DNA from: Bacteroidales bacterium
GTDB taxonomy: Bacteria > Bacteroidota > Bacteroidia > Bacteroidales > UBA932
DNA: 58,117 bases
Reading direction: 5' to 3'
Assembly: GCA_029098505.1 (NCBI GenBank)
Contig: JAQXOE010000033.1
Span: 1-58,117, forward strand
Shown here: positions 1 through 8,610 of the stretch, in pieces
Layout: each line of letters starts with the position of its first letter
How positions within the stretch are numbered: position 1 is the first letter of the stretch
Made by a program: the position numbers and the translations under genes
The notes under the pieces: model-generated
Database searches by the model: none
What the model was told of the DNA's origin: nothing
The model's input: only the letters and a program-made list of their open reading frames with translations

Positions 1-278
1 AGCGAACGCTTGGTGTCCCAATAATCCTCGCTGATGAAGGTTCTGCCGCTCTCGTCCTGAACCGTAAAGGAGCTTATTTCAATGTCTCCGAGGTTCTCGC
101 GGGGGATATAGACCTCTGTTCCTTCCCTCGCGCTCATATCCCAGATTTCGCGTATGAGGGCAGTTCCATCGCTGCGAAGCTGCACAAGGATGTCAATATC
201 CCTTATCTGCCAATTTGCGGCAATAGCAGCGCCAGCCGAAGCCAGCACTGCTATTGAAAGTGTCAATATGCGTTTCAT
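1..278 (-). CDS. DUF2207 family exported/membrane protein, N-terminal part only
   Basis: The ATG at 276-278 opens a minus-strand frame that runs off the window start, leaving about 92 residues. It begins with a signal peptide (MKRILTLSIAVLASAGAAIA), followed by a beta-rich segment with NWQIRDIDILVQLRSDGTA and VYIPRENLGDIEISSF. This is the usual start of DUF2207 proteins, which have an extracytoplasmic N-terminal domain followed by membrane helices. The gene lies 19 bp downstream of lemA, and a LemA-DUF2207 pair is a common arrangement, which supports the call. The function of DUF2207 is not known. The C-terminal domains cannot be seen, so the full architecture is unverified. Confidence 0.75.
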   Translation of the reverse strand, partial: MKRILTLSIAVLASAGAAIAANWQIRDIDILVQLRSDGTALIREIWDMSAREGTEVYIPRENLGDIEISSFTVQDESGRTFISEDYWDTKRS

Positions 279-297
279 CTTATTGATATTGAAAGCA

Positions 298-852
298 TTA
301 TATCTTCATAGACGGCATTTCTGATTTACCATTGCCGGCCACCTCATCGAGATAGTCCCTGACTGAGAAACCAAGCATTCCGACAACAAGGGATGCAGGA
401 AACTCGCGGCAGGCGCGGTTGAAAATTGTAACGCAGTCGTTGTAGGTCATACGGCTGAGACGAACCTGATTCTCGTACAGATTGACACTGTCCATTGCCT
501 TGCCGTAGTTTTCACTGGCCTTGAGTTCAGGATAATTCTCGGCAACGACATTGATGGATTTAGCGAGACCTGCGAGAGCATTCTCTTGTGCCTGGACATC
601 GCTGGCGGAGCTGTTTCCGTTGATGCTCTTGCGCATCGCAATGATGTCCTTCAAGCTGTTGTACTCGTGCTCGTTGTATGACTTGACCAGTTCGACGAGG
701 GCGGTGAGAGCGTCCCAGCGGCTGGCCTGCTGTACTCCAATCTGGCTTAGAGCGTTCTTGCATTTCTCGTCCTTGCTGACGAGGCCTCTCTGGAGGGATA
801 TTACCCACAAACCGATCAGTACGATGACGGCAATAATGATAAGGAGTGTCAT
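298..852 (-). CDS. lemA: LemA family protein
   Basis: This 184-residue protein has one N-terminal membrane helix (about residues 2-19, TLLIIIAVIVLIGLWVISLQ) and then the all-helical LemA domain, recognisable from QRGLVSKDEKCKNALSQIGV, the WDALTALVELVKSY stretch and SENYPEL-like segments. Length matches the family (about 180-200). LemA proteins are membrane-anchored helical-bundle proteins with the N-terminus outside; their cellular role is unsettled. It sits 11 bp after a bactofilin and 19 bp before a DUF2207 gene, all on the minus strand behind secA, so the four are probably cotranscribed. The link to bactofilin and secA is positional only. Confidence 0.9.
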   Translation of the reverse strand: MTLLIIIAVIVLIGLWVISLQRGLVSKDEKCKNALSQIGVQQASRWDALTALVELVKSYNEHEYNSLKDIIAMRKSINGNSSASDVQAQENALAGLAKSINVVAENYPELKASENYGKAMDSVNLYENQVRLSRMTYNDCVTIFNRACREFPASLVVGMLGFSVRDYLDEVAGNGKSEMPSMKI

Positions 853-863
853 AGTGCTATGAA

Positions 864-1292
864 TTAAGAGTTGTCGCTGTTTGCAGGCTTCTTGGCTGCA
901 GCAGGATCAGCAACAGGGCCTCCGACAAGTTTGTCGAATTCGGCCTCGTTGATCATATGGCAACTTCCATCGAACTTGGCGTCAAGCTCGACCTGAAGTC
1001 TCTTTATATGAAGATTTCCATTGACCTTGGACGAGCTCTTGAGCGAAAGGGTGTCCTTCACGAAGAAATTGCCCTCCATAGTGCCCCAAAAATCGACGTT
1101 GGTGCAGATGATATCGCCCTTGATGCGAGCTTTCTCACCCACTACAACCCTGCCTTTGGAATAAATCTTTCCTTCGAAGGTGCCGTCGATACGTATGTCG
1201 TTCGACGAAGAGATTTCTCCCTTGAATATGGTTCCGGTGGAGATTCTGCTCACCTCATTGACGTTCACATTAGGTTCCATTGTTTTAGCCAT
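864..1292 (-). CDS. Bactofilin (polymer-forming cytoskeletal protein)
   Basis: A 142-residue protein with the bactofilin beta-helix core: an N-terminal disordered stretch, then repeats such as GTIFKGEISSSNDIRIDGTF, EGKIYSKGRVVVGEKARIKG and SKVNGNLHIKRL, ending in a short Ala/Lys-rich tail. Bactofilins self-assemble without nucleotide into filaments that scaffold cell-envelope enzymes. I chose the ATG at 1290-1292 (MAKTMEPN) over an in-frame TTG at 1305-1307. It lies 19 bp after the secA stop and 11 bp before lemA, so it probably belongs to the secA-bactofilin-lemA-DUF2207 transcript. Confidence 0.9.
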   Translation of the reverse strand: MAKTMEPNVNVNEVSRISTGTIFKGEISSSNDIRIDGTFEGKIYSKGRVVVGEKARIKGDIICTNVDFWGTMEGNFFVKDTLSLKSSSKVNGNLHIKRLQVELDAKFDGSCHMINEAEFDKLVGGPVADPAAAKKPANSDNS

Positions 1293-1311
1293 CTTATTTC
1301 GTTTCAATTAT

Positions 1312-4300
1312 TTATGCGTTGTTTCTTCCGTGGCAGTTCTTGTACTTGAGACCGCTTCCGCAAGGGCAAGGGTCATTTCTGCCCACCTGCTTGTCAACCT
1401 TGATAGGAGAATTGGACTTCTGCTCGCCGTTGGTGGTGAGATTCTGGTGCTCAGTGCGCATCTGGCTCATGTTGCGGGCAGCCGGTGCAGGTGCAGGAGT
1501 GTGACGTGCAGGAGCATCATCGCGAAGGGCAATGCCGGCGCGGAGCAGGAAGGAGAGTACGTCCTGATTCAGGGCCTCGAGCATAGCCGCGAAGAGGTTG
1601 TAAGCCTCGAGCTTGTACACCACCAGAGGGTCCTTCTGCTCGTAAGACGCGTTCTGAACGCTCTGCTTGAGGTCGTCCATCTCGCGCAGGTGCTGCTTCC
1701 AATGCTCGTCTATCTGATAGAGTATGATGGTCTGCGAGAGGCGCTTGGCAATCTCCTTGCCCTCGCTCTCGTAAGCCTTCTTTAGGTCCACCGAGAGATT
1801 GATCATCTTCCTGCCATCGGCAATAGGAAGCGCAATGTTCTGATAAAGCTTGCCCTGATTCTCGTAAACCTGCTTGACTATAGGAAGCACGCGGGTGATG
1901 AGACCCTCCATACGCCTGTTGTAAACCTCGAGCATATGCTCGCTGAGTTTCTGGGCAATGTCGTCGCGTTTCGCCTTGTTGTAGTATTCGCTATCAAAGC
2001 CGCAATCCACTGAGTACTTGGCAATTACCATCTGCTCAAAGTCCTCGAAAGGAAGTCCTTCGGCCTGCTCGACGAGCAGTGCTGCAGAGTCGCTTATCAT
2101 ATTGAGAACGTCGATTTCAATACGCTCACCGGAAATGGCATTGCGGCGGCGCGAGTAAATCGCCTCTCTCTGGAAGTTCATAATGTCATCGTACTCGAGA
2201 AGTCTCTTACGGATACCGAAGTTGTTCTCCTCGACCTTCTTCTGAGCCTTCTCAATGGCATTGGAGAGCATAGGAGCCTCGAGAGCCTCGTTCTCCTCCA
2301 TTCCAAGCTTGTCCACCACTCCGGCAATCTTTTCGGAGCCGAAGAGCCTCATCAGCTTGTCCTCGAGAGAAACGTAGAAGGTAGAGCTACCAGGGTCTCC
2401 CTGACGGCCTGCACGGCCTCGGAGCTGTCTGTCGACGCGGCGTGAATCGTGCCTCTCCGTACCGATGATGGCCAATCCGCCAGCGTCCTTGACCTCCTGG
2501 CTGAGCTTGATATCGGTTCCACGACCCGCCATATTGGTGGCAATGGTCACGGCTCCCTTCTGTCCGGCCTGTGCGACGATTTCAGCCTCGCGGGCGTGCT
2601 CCTTCGCATTGAGGACATTGTGCTTGATGCCCCTGAGGCGAAGCATACGGCTGAGGAGCTCTGAGGTCTCGACGTCGGTTGTACCTACGAGCACAGGACG
2701 ACCTGCTTTTGAAAGCTCTGATACTCTGTCGATTACAGCCGCATACTTAGCCTTTTTGGTCTTATAGATGAGGTCATCCTGGTCATCGCGTATTACAGGC
2801 CTGTTGGTAGGAATGACGACAACGTCAAGTTTGTATATGCTCCAGAACTCACCTGCCTCGGTCTCTGCGGTACCGGTCATACCGGCCAGCTTGTGATACA
2901 TACGGAAGTAGTTCTGAAGTGTGATGGTCGCGAAAGTCTGGGTAGCTGTCTCGACCTTAACATTCTCCTTGGCCTCAACAGCCTGATGGAGACCGTCGCT
3001 CCAGCGGCGACCCTCCATAATACGGCCTGTACCCTCATCCACAATCTTGACCTTATTGTCAATTATGACATAATCGACATCCTTCTGGAACATCGCATAT
3101 GCCTTCAGGAGCTGGCTGACTGTGTGGACACGCTCGCTCTTGAGGGCGAAGTCTTCCATCAGGGCATCCTTCTTGTCCTGCTTCTCGATAGGGCTGAGCT
3201 CCATCTTTTCAATTTCGGCAACACTCGAGCCTACATCAGGAAGAACGAAGAAGTTAGGATCCGACACAGCAGAGGCAAGAGCCTCGTGACCCTTGTCGGT
3301 AAGGTCAACGCTGTGAAGCTTCTCATTGATGACAAAGAAGAGTTCATCGGTCACGACCGGCATCTCCCTTTCATTGTCCTGCATATAATAGTTCTCCACT
3401 TTCTGGAGGAGAGCCTTCATTCCAGGTTCGCTGAGGAACTTGATAAGTGGCTGATACTTAGGGAGTCCCTTGTACGCACGGAGGAGGAGCTTGCCTCCTT
3501 CCTTCTCGTCGCCGGCGGCAATCAGCTTCTTCGCCTCGTTCAGGGTGGAAGTCACGAGAGTGCGCTGGCTGTTGTAGAGGCGCTCGACATAAGGGCGGAA
3601 CTCCATAAACTGCTCGTCCCCGGAGACTCTGCCGACAGGGCCGGAAATGATGAGAGGGGTACGTGCATCGTCAATGAGAACGGAGTCGACCTCATCGACA
3701 ATGGCATAATGGTGCTTGCGCTGCACAAGGTCCTCGGAGCGCGTAGCCATATTGTCACGAAGATAATCGAAACCGAACTCGTTATTGGTTCCGAAGGTGA
3801 TGTCGCAGTTGTAAGCCTTTCTGCGCGCGTCGCTGTTCGGCTGATGCTTGTCAATGCAATCTACGCTGAGGCCGTGGAACATATAGAGAGGTCCCATCCA
3901 CTCCGAGTCTCGTTTCGAGAGGTAGTCGTTCACTGTGACAACGTGCACTCCCTTGCCGGCGAGGGCATTCAGGAAGACAGGGAGAGTAGCGACGAGGGTC
4001 TTTCCCTCACCCGTGGCCATTTCGGCAATCTTGCCCTGATGAAGGATGGTACCTCCGATGAGCTGCACATTGTAATGGACCATATCCCAGGTGATGGTAT
4101 TGCCACCGGCAACCCAACTGTTTGTATAGACGGCATTGTCACCGTCAATGCTTACAAAGTCGTGGTCAACGCTGAGGTCGCGGTCGAACTGGGTGGCAGT
4201 GACTGTCACGGTAGCATTCTCCGCGAATCTGCGTGCTGTCGATTTCATAATGGCGAAGGCCTCCGGAAGTATTCGGTCAAGCTCCTTCTCAATAGCCTCA

Positions 4301-4590
4301 TCCTCCTCCTTCACAAGCTTGTCCGACTCGGTAGCCAGACTCTCCTTCTCTGAGATAGGGAGATCACCCTCGAGAGCCTGCTTGATCTCCTGGATTCGGG
4401 CCTCAAAAGGCGCCTCACACTGGCGGAGCTGCTCACGCAATGCAGCAGACCTGGCTCTGAGTTCATCGTTGGAGAGTTTGTCGGTAATATCGTATTGAGC
4501 GAGGATTTTGTCAAGGATAGGCTTAACCGCTTTCATATCCTTATCGGCCTTGGAACCGAAAATCTTGCTGATAATATTAGCTAATGCCAT
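1312..4590 (-). CDS. secA: Preprotein translocase ATPase SecA
   Basis: This is the motor ATPase that pushes unfolded preproteins through SecYEG. With the start at the ATG 4588-4590 (MALANIISK) it is 1092 residues. That start aligns with SecA N-termini; the 30 codons upstream in the same frame do not look like SecA and lie across the promoter. Visible motifs: Walker A GEGKT at residues 194-198, DEVDS at 299-303, the GTE(R)[18 protein letters not shown] region of NBD2, and a C-terminal zinc-binding SEC-C tail ([14 protein letters not shown]). It is longer than E. coli SecA (901), as is usual in Bacteroidetes, because of insertions. A consensus promoter sits 31 bp upstream. Confidence 0.98.
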   Translation of the reverse strand: MALANIISKIFGSKADKDMKAVKPILDKILAQYDITDKLSNDELRARSAALREQLRQCEAPFEARIQEIKQALEGDLPISEKESLATESDKLVKEEDEAIEKELDRILPEAFAIMKSTARRFAENATVTVTATQFDRDLSVDHDFVSIDGDNAVYTNSWVAGGNTITWDMVHYNVQLIGGTILHQGKIAEMATGEGKTLVATLPVFLNALAGKGVHVVTVNDYLSKRDSEWMGPLYMFHGLSVDCIDKHQPNSDARRKAYNCDITFGTNNEFGFDYLRDNMATRSEDLVQRKHHYAIVDEVDSVLIDDARTPLIISGPVGRVSGDEQFMEFRPYVERLYNSQRTLVTSTLNEAKKLIAAGDEKEGGKLLLRAYKGLPKYQPLIKFLSEPGMKALLQKVENYYMQDNEREMPVVTDELFFVINEKLHSVDLTDKGHEALASAVSDPNFFVLPDVGSSVAEIEKMELSPIEKQDKKDALMEDFALKSERVHTVSQLLKAYAMFQKDVDYVIIDNKVKIVDEGTGRIMEGRRWSDGLHQAVEAKENVKVETATQTFATITLQNYFRMYHKLAGMTGTAETEAGEFWSIYKLDVVVIPTNRPVIRDDQDDLIYKTKKAKYAAVIDRVSELSKAGRPVLVGTTDVETSELLSRMLRLRGIKHNVLNAKEHAREAEIVAQAGQKGAVTIATNMAGRGTDIKLSQEVKDAGGLAIIGTERHDSRRVDRQLRGRAGRQGDPGSSTFYVSLEDKLMRLFGSEKIAGVVDKLGMEENEALEAPMLSNAIEKAQKKVEENNFGIRKRLLEYDDIMNFQREAIYSRRRNAISGERIEIDVLNMISDSAALLVEQAEGLPFEDFEQMVIAKYSVDCGFDSEYYNKAKRDDIAQKLSEHMLEVYNRRMEGLITRVLPIVKQVYENQGKLYQNIALPIADGRKMINLSVDLKKAYESEGKEIAKRLSQTIILYQIDEHWKQHLREMDDLKQSVQNASYEQKDPLVVYKLEAYNLFAAMLEALNQDVLSFLLRAGIALRDDAPARHTPAPAPAARNMSQMRTEHQNLTTNGEQKSNSPIKVDKQVGRNDPCPCGSGLKYKNCHGRNNA

Positions 4591-4620
4591 GTTGTAACTG
4601 TTAAAATTAGGATAATCACG

Positions 4621-4651
4621 CAAATATAATGAATATCGGCGACATATACAA
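4621..4651 (-). promoter_or_regulatory. Promoter of secA operon (Bacteroidetes type)
   Basis: On the minus strand TATATTTG (plus 4621-4628) lies 20 bp downstream of TTG (plus 4649-4651), matching the Bacteroidetes sigma-factor consensus TTG-N17-23-TAnnTTTG. The predicted start of transcription is about 4613, giving a leader of roughly 20 nt before the secA ATG at 4590. This also supports the choice of the shorter secA start. Confidence 0.75.
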
Positions 4652-4726
4652 AAAACCGGCCGAGCCTTTGGCACTGACAAAGTGACATTTATATGGAAAA
4701 ATAGCGCAAGTCCGGAATGATTTGAC

Positions 4727-4734
4727 TACCTTTG
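4727..4734 (+). promoter_or_regulatory. -7 element for glycosyltransferase pair
   Basis: TACCTTTG matches TAnnTTTG and ends 23 bp before the ATG at 4758. I see no TTG at the expected distance upstream, so this rests on the -7 box and position only. Confidence 0.5.
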
Positions 4735-4757
4735 CTTAGGCGACTCAACTTTAAGAT

Positions 4758-5648
4758 ATGCAAGAAGTTCTGACTATAATAGTGAGCTACAATGGAATGC
4801 AGTGGATAGAGCGCTGCATAAGGTCGGTCTATGCCTCGATTGGCGTTGACCCGGCAGTGATTGTGGTGGACAATGCTTCCACGGACGGCACGCCAGAATT
4901 GATCGAAAAGAAATTTCCGGCAGTTAAACTCGTGAAATGCGCTGAAAATCAGGGCTTTGCCAAGGCCAATAATATAGGATTGCGCTACGCTCTCGAGCAC
5001 GGCTTCGACTATGTGTATCTGCTGAATCAGGACGCCTGGCTGTTCCCCGAGACGATGTCCACGTTGCTCCGCGCCTTTGAGGGTTATGTCAATGTGAATG
5101 GCAATCTCCGCAAGCCGGGCATTCTGTCGCCTATGCAGATGGACGCGAGCCTGACCAGAATGGACAAGCAGTTCCGCAAGCACCTGGCGAAACATTTGGA
5201 GCTTTCCCACGCTGAAGTGGTGCCGGTGCCGTTCGTGATGGCAGCCCACTGGATGGTTTCAGCTGATTGCATCAAGAAAACAGGAGCGTTCAGCCCCGAG
5301 TTCCCGCATTACGGCGAGGACAATAATTACATCCACCGCGCGAAGTATCACGGATTCTGCACCGCAGTCGTGAAAACAGCCGTTGCCGTACACGACAGGG
5401 CCGGACGCAAGAGACCGAAGAACTACAGAATGAACCTGAAATGCATCTCGAGCCGAGTCCGCATTGCTGACCCTAACCGCCGTCCGTTCAGAGCCTTGCT
5501 ATCCCAAACCATTTGGCTTGCGGCAATGGGCGTGCTCCACTTTTCGACCATCCCGTTCCGCGGAATATCAAGCCTCTACAGCGACTACGACCGTCTGGTA
5601 GAATCGCGCAAGGCATCCCGCAAACCAGGAGCCTTCCTCGAAGGCTAA
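4758..5648 (+). CDS. Glycosyltransferase family 2
   Basis: A 296-residue GT-A fold enzyme that should transfer a sugar from a nucleotide-sugar donor to a glycan acceptor on the cytoplasmic face. The N-terminus shows the GT2 pattern TIIVSYNGMQWIERCIRSV, then VIVVDNASTDGTPELI, CAENQGFAKANNIGLRYA and the donor-site LLNQDAWLFPE where an N-Q-D replaces the more usual D-x-D. It resembles the rhamnosyltransferase-like GT2 group. The C-terminal 90 residues are basic. A second glycosyltransferase follows 28 bp downstream on the same strand, so the two are probably cotranscribed and act on the same glycan. Donor and acceptor cannot be told from sequence. Confidence 0.88.
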   Translation: MQEVLTIIVSYNGMQWIERCIRSVYASIGVDPAVIVVDNASTDGTPELIEKKFPAVKLVKCAENQGFAKANNIGLRYALEHGFDYVYLLNQDAWLFPETMSTLLRAFEGYVNVNGNLRKPGILSPMQMDASLTRMDKQFRKHLAKHLELSHAEVVPVPFVMAAHWMVSADCIKKTGAFSPEFPHYGEDNNYIHRAKYHGFCTAVVKTAVAVHDRAGRKRPKNYRMNLKCISSRVRIADPNRRPFRALLSQTIWLAAMGVLHFSTIPFRGISSLYSDYDRLVESRKASRKPGAFLEG

Positions 5649-5676
5649 GCTATTGCCCCACAAGCAAATCAGTAGA

Positions 5677-7014
5677 ATGAAGACAAACAAAAGGGTTCTG
5701 ATTGTGACTTATTACTGGCCTCCGACCGGAGGATCAGGAGTTCAGCGCTGGGTCAAGTTCGTCAAATACTTGCACGAATTCGGCTGGCAGCCAGTGGTTT
5801 ACACGCCCGAGAATCCTGAGCAACTGGCCATTGACGAGACCTTGCTTGCCGAAATTCCATCGGACGTGGAGCTCATCAAGAGGCCAATATTGGAGCCCTA
5901 CAACATTTACCGCAAACTTCTTGGCGGAAAGAAAGCCAAAGCAGCTTCTTCAGAAAGCCCAAGCGTCGAGATCAATCCTATCAATGCCAGCTCAAACAAG
6001 AGCACAGTGCAGAAATTCGCGCTTTGGGTCCGTTCGAACCTCTTCATTCCCGACCCGCGCGTGAGTTGGGTGCGACCGTCTGTCCGTTTCCTCAAAAAAT
6101 ACCTTAAGGAGCATCCTGTCGATGTGATAGTCACTACGGGCCCGCCGCAATCTATGCATCTGATAGGCCGCGGCCTGAAGCGCGCGTGCGGCATACGCTG
6201 GATTGCAGACTTCCGCGATCCTTGGACCAATATGTTCTTTTTCAAGCACTTAAACCTTTGCCATTGGGCCGAAAAGCTGCATCACAAACTCGAGCAGAGC
6301 GTTCTCGACGAGAGCGATGCCATCATCAGCGTCACGCCATTGGTACAGAAGGACTTTGAGGAAATGACAAGGACTCCGGTCCATCTGATTACGAACGGTT
6401 TCGACGACGACGATTTCAGCGAAAGCGGCAGCTATGCTCAAAAAGTGCCGCAGCCCGAACGCTTCACCATTGCCCACACCGGCCTTTTTGCTGCTGATGG
6501 CAATCCCGTTGCGCTGTGGGAGCTCCTTTCGCGCAAGTGCGAGGCCGATGCAGAGTTCGCCGCGAACCTCGAGATACGCCTCGTCGGAAAAGTGGACCGC
6601 GAAATCATTGCCTCCATACGCGAGCACGGCCTCGGGGACAGGCTTGAGCTTCTCGGCTATCTCCCTCACAGTGAAACAGTTAGAGAGCAGAGGAGCGCAG
6701 CAATGCTCATTCTCCCCCTGCGCGTCGACCCCGAGTACGCCAAGGTACTACCAGGAAAAATCTTCGAGTATCTAGCGTCCCGACGCCCGATTTTGGGCAT
6801 AGGGCAGGAAGAAGGTGCTGCAGCTCAAGTACTTGCGCAGACCGGCAGTGGCACGATGTGCGATTGGGGCAATGCCTCCGCGATGTCGGCATTCATCGAC
6901 GTGGAGTGGGAGCGTTTCAAGTCCGGCAAGAGCGGAAGACCCGATGCCGATATACGGCAATACTCCCGCCGCGAGCTAACAAAAACCCTCGCCAAATTGC
7001 TTGACGAGGGTTAG
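5677..7014 (+). CDS. Glycosyltransferase, GT4-like (GT-B fold)
   Basis: A 445-residue GT-B type transferase. The N-terminal domain begins VLIVTYYWPPTGGSGVQRWV, the glycine-rich acceptor loop typical of GT4 relatives; the C-terminal domain carries FTIAHTGLFAADGNPVALWELL and the donor-binding region PGKIFEYLASRRPILGIG with the conserved E-x7-E-type spacing. I chose the ATG at 5677 because the longer frame needs a TTG and adds eight residues that do not resemble the family. It follows the GT2 gene on the same strand; a shared role in surface glycan assembly is inferred from context. Its last codons double as a terminator for the convergent gene. Confidence 0.87.
   Translation: MKTNKRVLIVTYYWPPTGGSGVQRWVKFVKYLHEFGWQPVVYTPENPEQLAIDETLLAEIPSDVELIKRPILEPYNIYRKLLGGKKAKAASSESPSVEINPINASSNKSTVQKFALWVRSNLFIPDPRVSWVRPSVRFLKKYLKEHPVDVIVTTGPPQSMHLIGRGLKRACGIRWIADFRDPWTNMFFFKHLNLCHWAEKLHHKLEQSVLDESDAIISVTPLVQKDFEEMTRTPVHLITNGFDDDDFSESGSYAQKVPQPERFTIAHTGLFAADGNPVALWELLSRKCEADAEFAANLEIRLVGKVDREIIASIREHGLGDRLELLGYLPHSETVREQRSAAMLILPLRVDPEYAKVLPGKIFEYLASRRPILGIGQEEGAAAQVLAQTGSGTMCDWGNASAMSAFIDVEWERFKSGKSGRPDADIRQYSRRELTKTLAKLLDEG
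6981..7012 (-). terminator. Rho-independent terminator of the GGMP-repeat gene
   Basis: On the minus strand AACCCTCG pairs with CGAGGGTT (plus arms 6984-6991 and 7005-7012) around a 13-nt loop that can form a further 3-bp stem, followed by TTTTTG. It lies 27 bp beyond the stop of the gene at 7039-7758 and inside the last codons of the convergent glycosyltransferase, so the two genes share this DNA. Confidence 0.8.
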
Positions 7015-7038
7015 AAATTCCATTGTAACTTCTGATTA

Positions 7039-7758
7039 TCAGTTTTGTGGGCCATTAGGACGGCCCTGAGGATGACCCTGGCCTTGAGGACGGCCCTGAC
7101 CATTGCCACCGCGCATCTGTCCAGCCGGGAAAAGCGGACGGTTCTTGAGATCCTCCCACTTCGCATACTGCTCAGGAGTAAGAATCTTGCTCATCTTCTT
7201 GGCAATCTTGACGTTAGCCTTGGCATCTGCCTTGGTTTGAGGGCGCTGCATCAACTTCATTGCAGTACGCATTGCATTGCTCATCTGAGTCGTAGTATTC
7301 TCATCTGAATCCCCTTCACCTTCAGCTGCACCAGGCATTCCACCAGGGAATCCGCGTCCCATTCCCGAGCCGCCAGGCATTCCACCAGGCATACCTCCAG
7401 GCATACCTCCTGGGAAAGCTCCAGGGAAGCCAGCGCCAAAACCAGTTCCAGACTCTGAATCACTCTCATCAGGATGATCAAGCATCTGGTTTACGCGACG
7501 GTCAAGCTCATTGAGATAAATCTTATAAATCTTGTTGCACTGTTTGTCATTGAGGCCAAGCTCCTTCTTAAACATATCAGTCTGAGCCTGAGCCACTTCT
7601 GACATATCAACAGCACCACCGGAAAAACCCATTGGCATAAACGGCATTCCACCAGGCATTCCGCCAGGCATACCTCCACCCATAGGCTGGGCTGTTGCGG
7701 TCAAACCTGCAATCATTACTACAAAGACTGCAGCAAGAATCGAAAATACTCTTTTCAT
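7039..7758 (-). CDS. Exported Gly-Met-Pro repeat protein with LTxxQ-like motifs
   Basis: A 239-residue protein with a signal peptide (about residues 1-23, cleavage near TATA-QP). Two low-complexity blocks contain seven copies of GGMP, separated by a helical segment with KKELGLNDKQCNKIYKIYL; a second helical segment ends in KILTPEQYAKWEDLK, and the C-terminus is Gly/Gln/Pro-rich. The two helical parts resemble the LTxxQ repeats of CpxP/Spy-type periplasmic proteins, which bind unfolded proteins or metals; that relation is inferred from motif and length only. Met-rich repeats can bind Cu(I), but no copper gene lies nearby. It is a single-gene unit with a strong terminator and an unusually long upstream leader region. 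Confidence 0.75.
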   Translation of the reverse strand: MKRVFSILAAVFVVMIAGLTATAQPMGGGMPGGMPGGMPFMPMGFSGGAVDMSEVAQAQTDMFKKELGLNDKQCNKIYKIYLNELDRRVNQMLDHPDESDSESGTGFGAGFPGAFPGGMPGGMPGGMPGGSGMGRGFPGGMPGAAEGEGDSDENTTTQMSNAMRTAMKLMQRPQTKADAKANVKIAKKMSKILTPEQYAKWEDLKNRPLFPAGQMRGGNGQGRPQGQGHPQGRPNGPQN

Positions 7759-7874
7759 ATTGCAATTAGTTGTTGGTAAGCGAATTAAAGTAGTTTAGGG
7801 TTTATTTCCATACTGTTTTCCTTGCCGTGGACTCTCTGTCCGGGTAAACTCATCACCGTGGCGAGGCAACAAAC

Positions 7875-7900
7875 AAAAAAAAGCCGGTCTATCCAACCGG
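7875..7900 (-). terminator. Terminator-like hairpin upstream of the GGMP-repeat gene
   Basis: On the minus strand CCGGT-TGGATAG-ACCGG is followed by CTTTTTTTT (plus arms 7884-7888 and 7896-7900, A-run 7875-7882). It lies 117 bp before the ATG of the gene at 7758 and points the same way, so it either ends an upstream transcript or acts as an attenuator in that gene's leader. Confidence 0.6.
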
Positions 7901-7992
7901 AAGGTTCAGCGCAACAAAATTCAAGCCATTATGACTGTAAAGAATATAGAATTTTTGGAACAGGGAAATCCGTGGCTTAAGGCGCGGCGAAA

Positions 7993-8037
7993 CGGGGACT
8001 TCGGAGAAGGTGCGGGGATTTCGGAGCTGCTTCTCCG
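7993..8037. repeat. 20-bp tandem repeat overlapping an inverted repeat
   Basis: CGGGGACTTCGGAG (7993-8006) recurs as CGGGGATTTCGGAG (8013-8026), 13 of 14 bases identical, exactly 20 bp apart. Overlapping them, CGGAGAAG (8002-8009) and CTTCTCCG (8030-8037) form a perfect 8-bp inverted repeat. Confidence 0.7.
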
Positions 8038-8114
8038 GCGGGCTGTGTGAATCCCTTAGCCGCTTCCCGAGCTGCCTGCGTGGGGGCTAACCCATTGCGT
8101 ATCAACACTTTAAT

Positions 8115-8158
8115 CACTTATCTATGGGTAATTTCCCCTATAGATAAATGCTTAAGTG
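8115..8158. repeat. Interrupted palindrome
   Basis: CACTTA (8115-8120) pairs with TAAGTG (8153-8158), and ATCTAT plus GGG (8120-8128) with CCC and ATAGAT (8135-8145), around a short AT-rich loop. A further CACTTATC follows at 8172-8179. No T-run follows on either strand, so this looks more like a binding site or RNA stem than a terminator. Confidence 0.55.
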
Positions 8159-8289
8159 ACTGTATATCAAGCACTTATCCTCCACAGCCACAACAAGCGA
8201 AGGACCACAGGAGCGAACGCCACAACAAGCGAAGAGCCATTGAAGCGAAGGGTACGTAGGCAGAGCCGCTGTAAGTCCGTAGATCCATA

Positions 8290-8323
8290 CAAAAAAACCA
8301 TGGCACGGGATTATGTCACGGTT
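8290..8323 (-). terminator. Terminator of tRNA-Gly
   Basis: On the minus strand AACCGTG pairs with CATGGTT (one G-T pair; plus arms 8296-8302 and 8317-8323), followed by a run of seven T. It lies about 40 bp beyond the tRNA 3' end and has no gene between. Confidence 0.65.
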
Positions 8324-8361
8324 AGAACTCAACTCGCTGAAATTAAGCGTCTTATGTCTTG

Positions 8362-8432
8362 AGCGGGATACGGGAGTCGGACCCGCCTCCTTGGCTTGGG
8401 AAGCCAATGCACTACCGATGTGCTAATCCCGC
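8362..8432 (-). tRNA. tRNA-Gly, anticodon CCC
   Basis: The minus strand folds into a full cloverleaf: acceptor GCGGGAT/ATCCCGC, D-arm GCAC-ATCGGTA-GTGC, anticodon arm TTGGC-TTCCCAA-GCCAA with anticodon CCC (codon GGG), and T-arm GCGGG-TCCGACT-CCCGT with one G-T pair. The discriminator base is U, as expected for bacterial tRNA-Gly. CCA is not encoded. The D-loop is short (7 nt) and the T-loop starts TCC rather than the usual TTC, which is odd but keeps the fold. It is a single-tRNA unit with its own promoter and terminator. Confidence 0.93.
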
Positions 8433-8457
8433 AATCTATTTGCTCTGTGCAACAAAG

Positions 8458-8487
8458 CAAATATAATACCTTTTTGGCGTTCTACAA
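8458..8487 (-). promoter_or_regulatory. Promoter of tRNA-Gly
   Basis: Minus-strand TATATTTG (plus 8458-8465) is preceded at exactly 19 bp by TTG (plus 8485-8487). Transcription would start near 8450, about 18 nt before the mature tRNA 5' end. Confidence 0.8.
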
Positions 8488-8610
8488 AAATTATGTGCAC
8501 ATCCGGCTCACAAAAGCCCGGTAAGGAAGTCGGCAATGAAGCCCGCAAAGGGGTACAGCCGAGAGGACCACACACGGAAGCCCGAGGGAGAACCAGTCAA
8601 AGCAGCACGG

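Larger units (their letters stand above)
7759..8289. other. Repeat-rich intergenic region, no convincing gene
   Basis: About 530 bp between the GGMP-repeat gene and the tRNA-Gly terminator. The only frames are short, arginine-rich and without a recognisable family. What it does hold is structure: a terminator-like hairpin at 7875-7900, a 20-bp tandem repeat with an inverted repeat at 7993-8037, a long interrupted palindrome at 8115-8158, and repeated CACAACAAGCGAAG units near 8188-8230. It may be the leader of the GGMP-repeat gene or carry a small RNA on the minus strand; neither is shown. Confidence 0.5.

Noticed and set aside
2893..4353. 486-codon open frame on the plus strand opposite secA
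   Set aside because: It lies fully inside secA, whose motifs and length are certain. The sequence is poor in recognisable domains and matches a reverse-strand shadow of GC-skewed codons.
5084..5275. Antisense small protein within the GT2 gene
   Set aside because: Short shadow frame without support.
7759..8361. Known structural RNA (RNase P RNA, tmRNA, SRP RNA)
   Set aside because: The conserved cores of these RNAs are not visible on either strand; the hairpins present do not form their known layout.
8156..8362. 68-codon plus-strand frame ending MARDYVTVRTQLAEIKRLMS
   Set aside because: The first half is repeat-derived and arginine-rich; the last 20 codons look plausible but have no family, no promoter and overlap the tRNA terminator.
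8362..8432. tRNA-Gly as an integration site of a mobile element
   Set aside because: No integrase, no duplicated tRNA 3' end and no foreign gene block next to it; both neighbours are ordinary genes. xerD in this window looks like the housekeeping enzyme.
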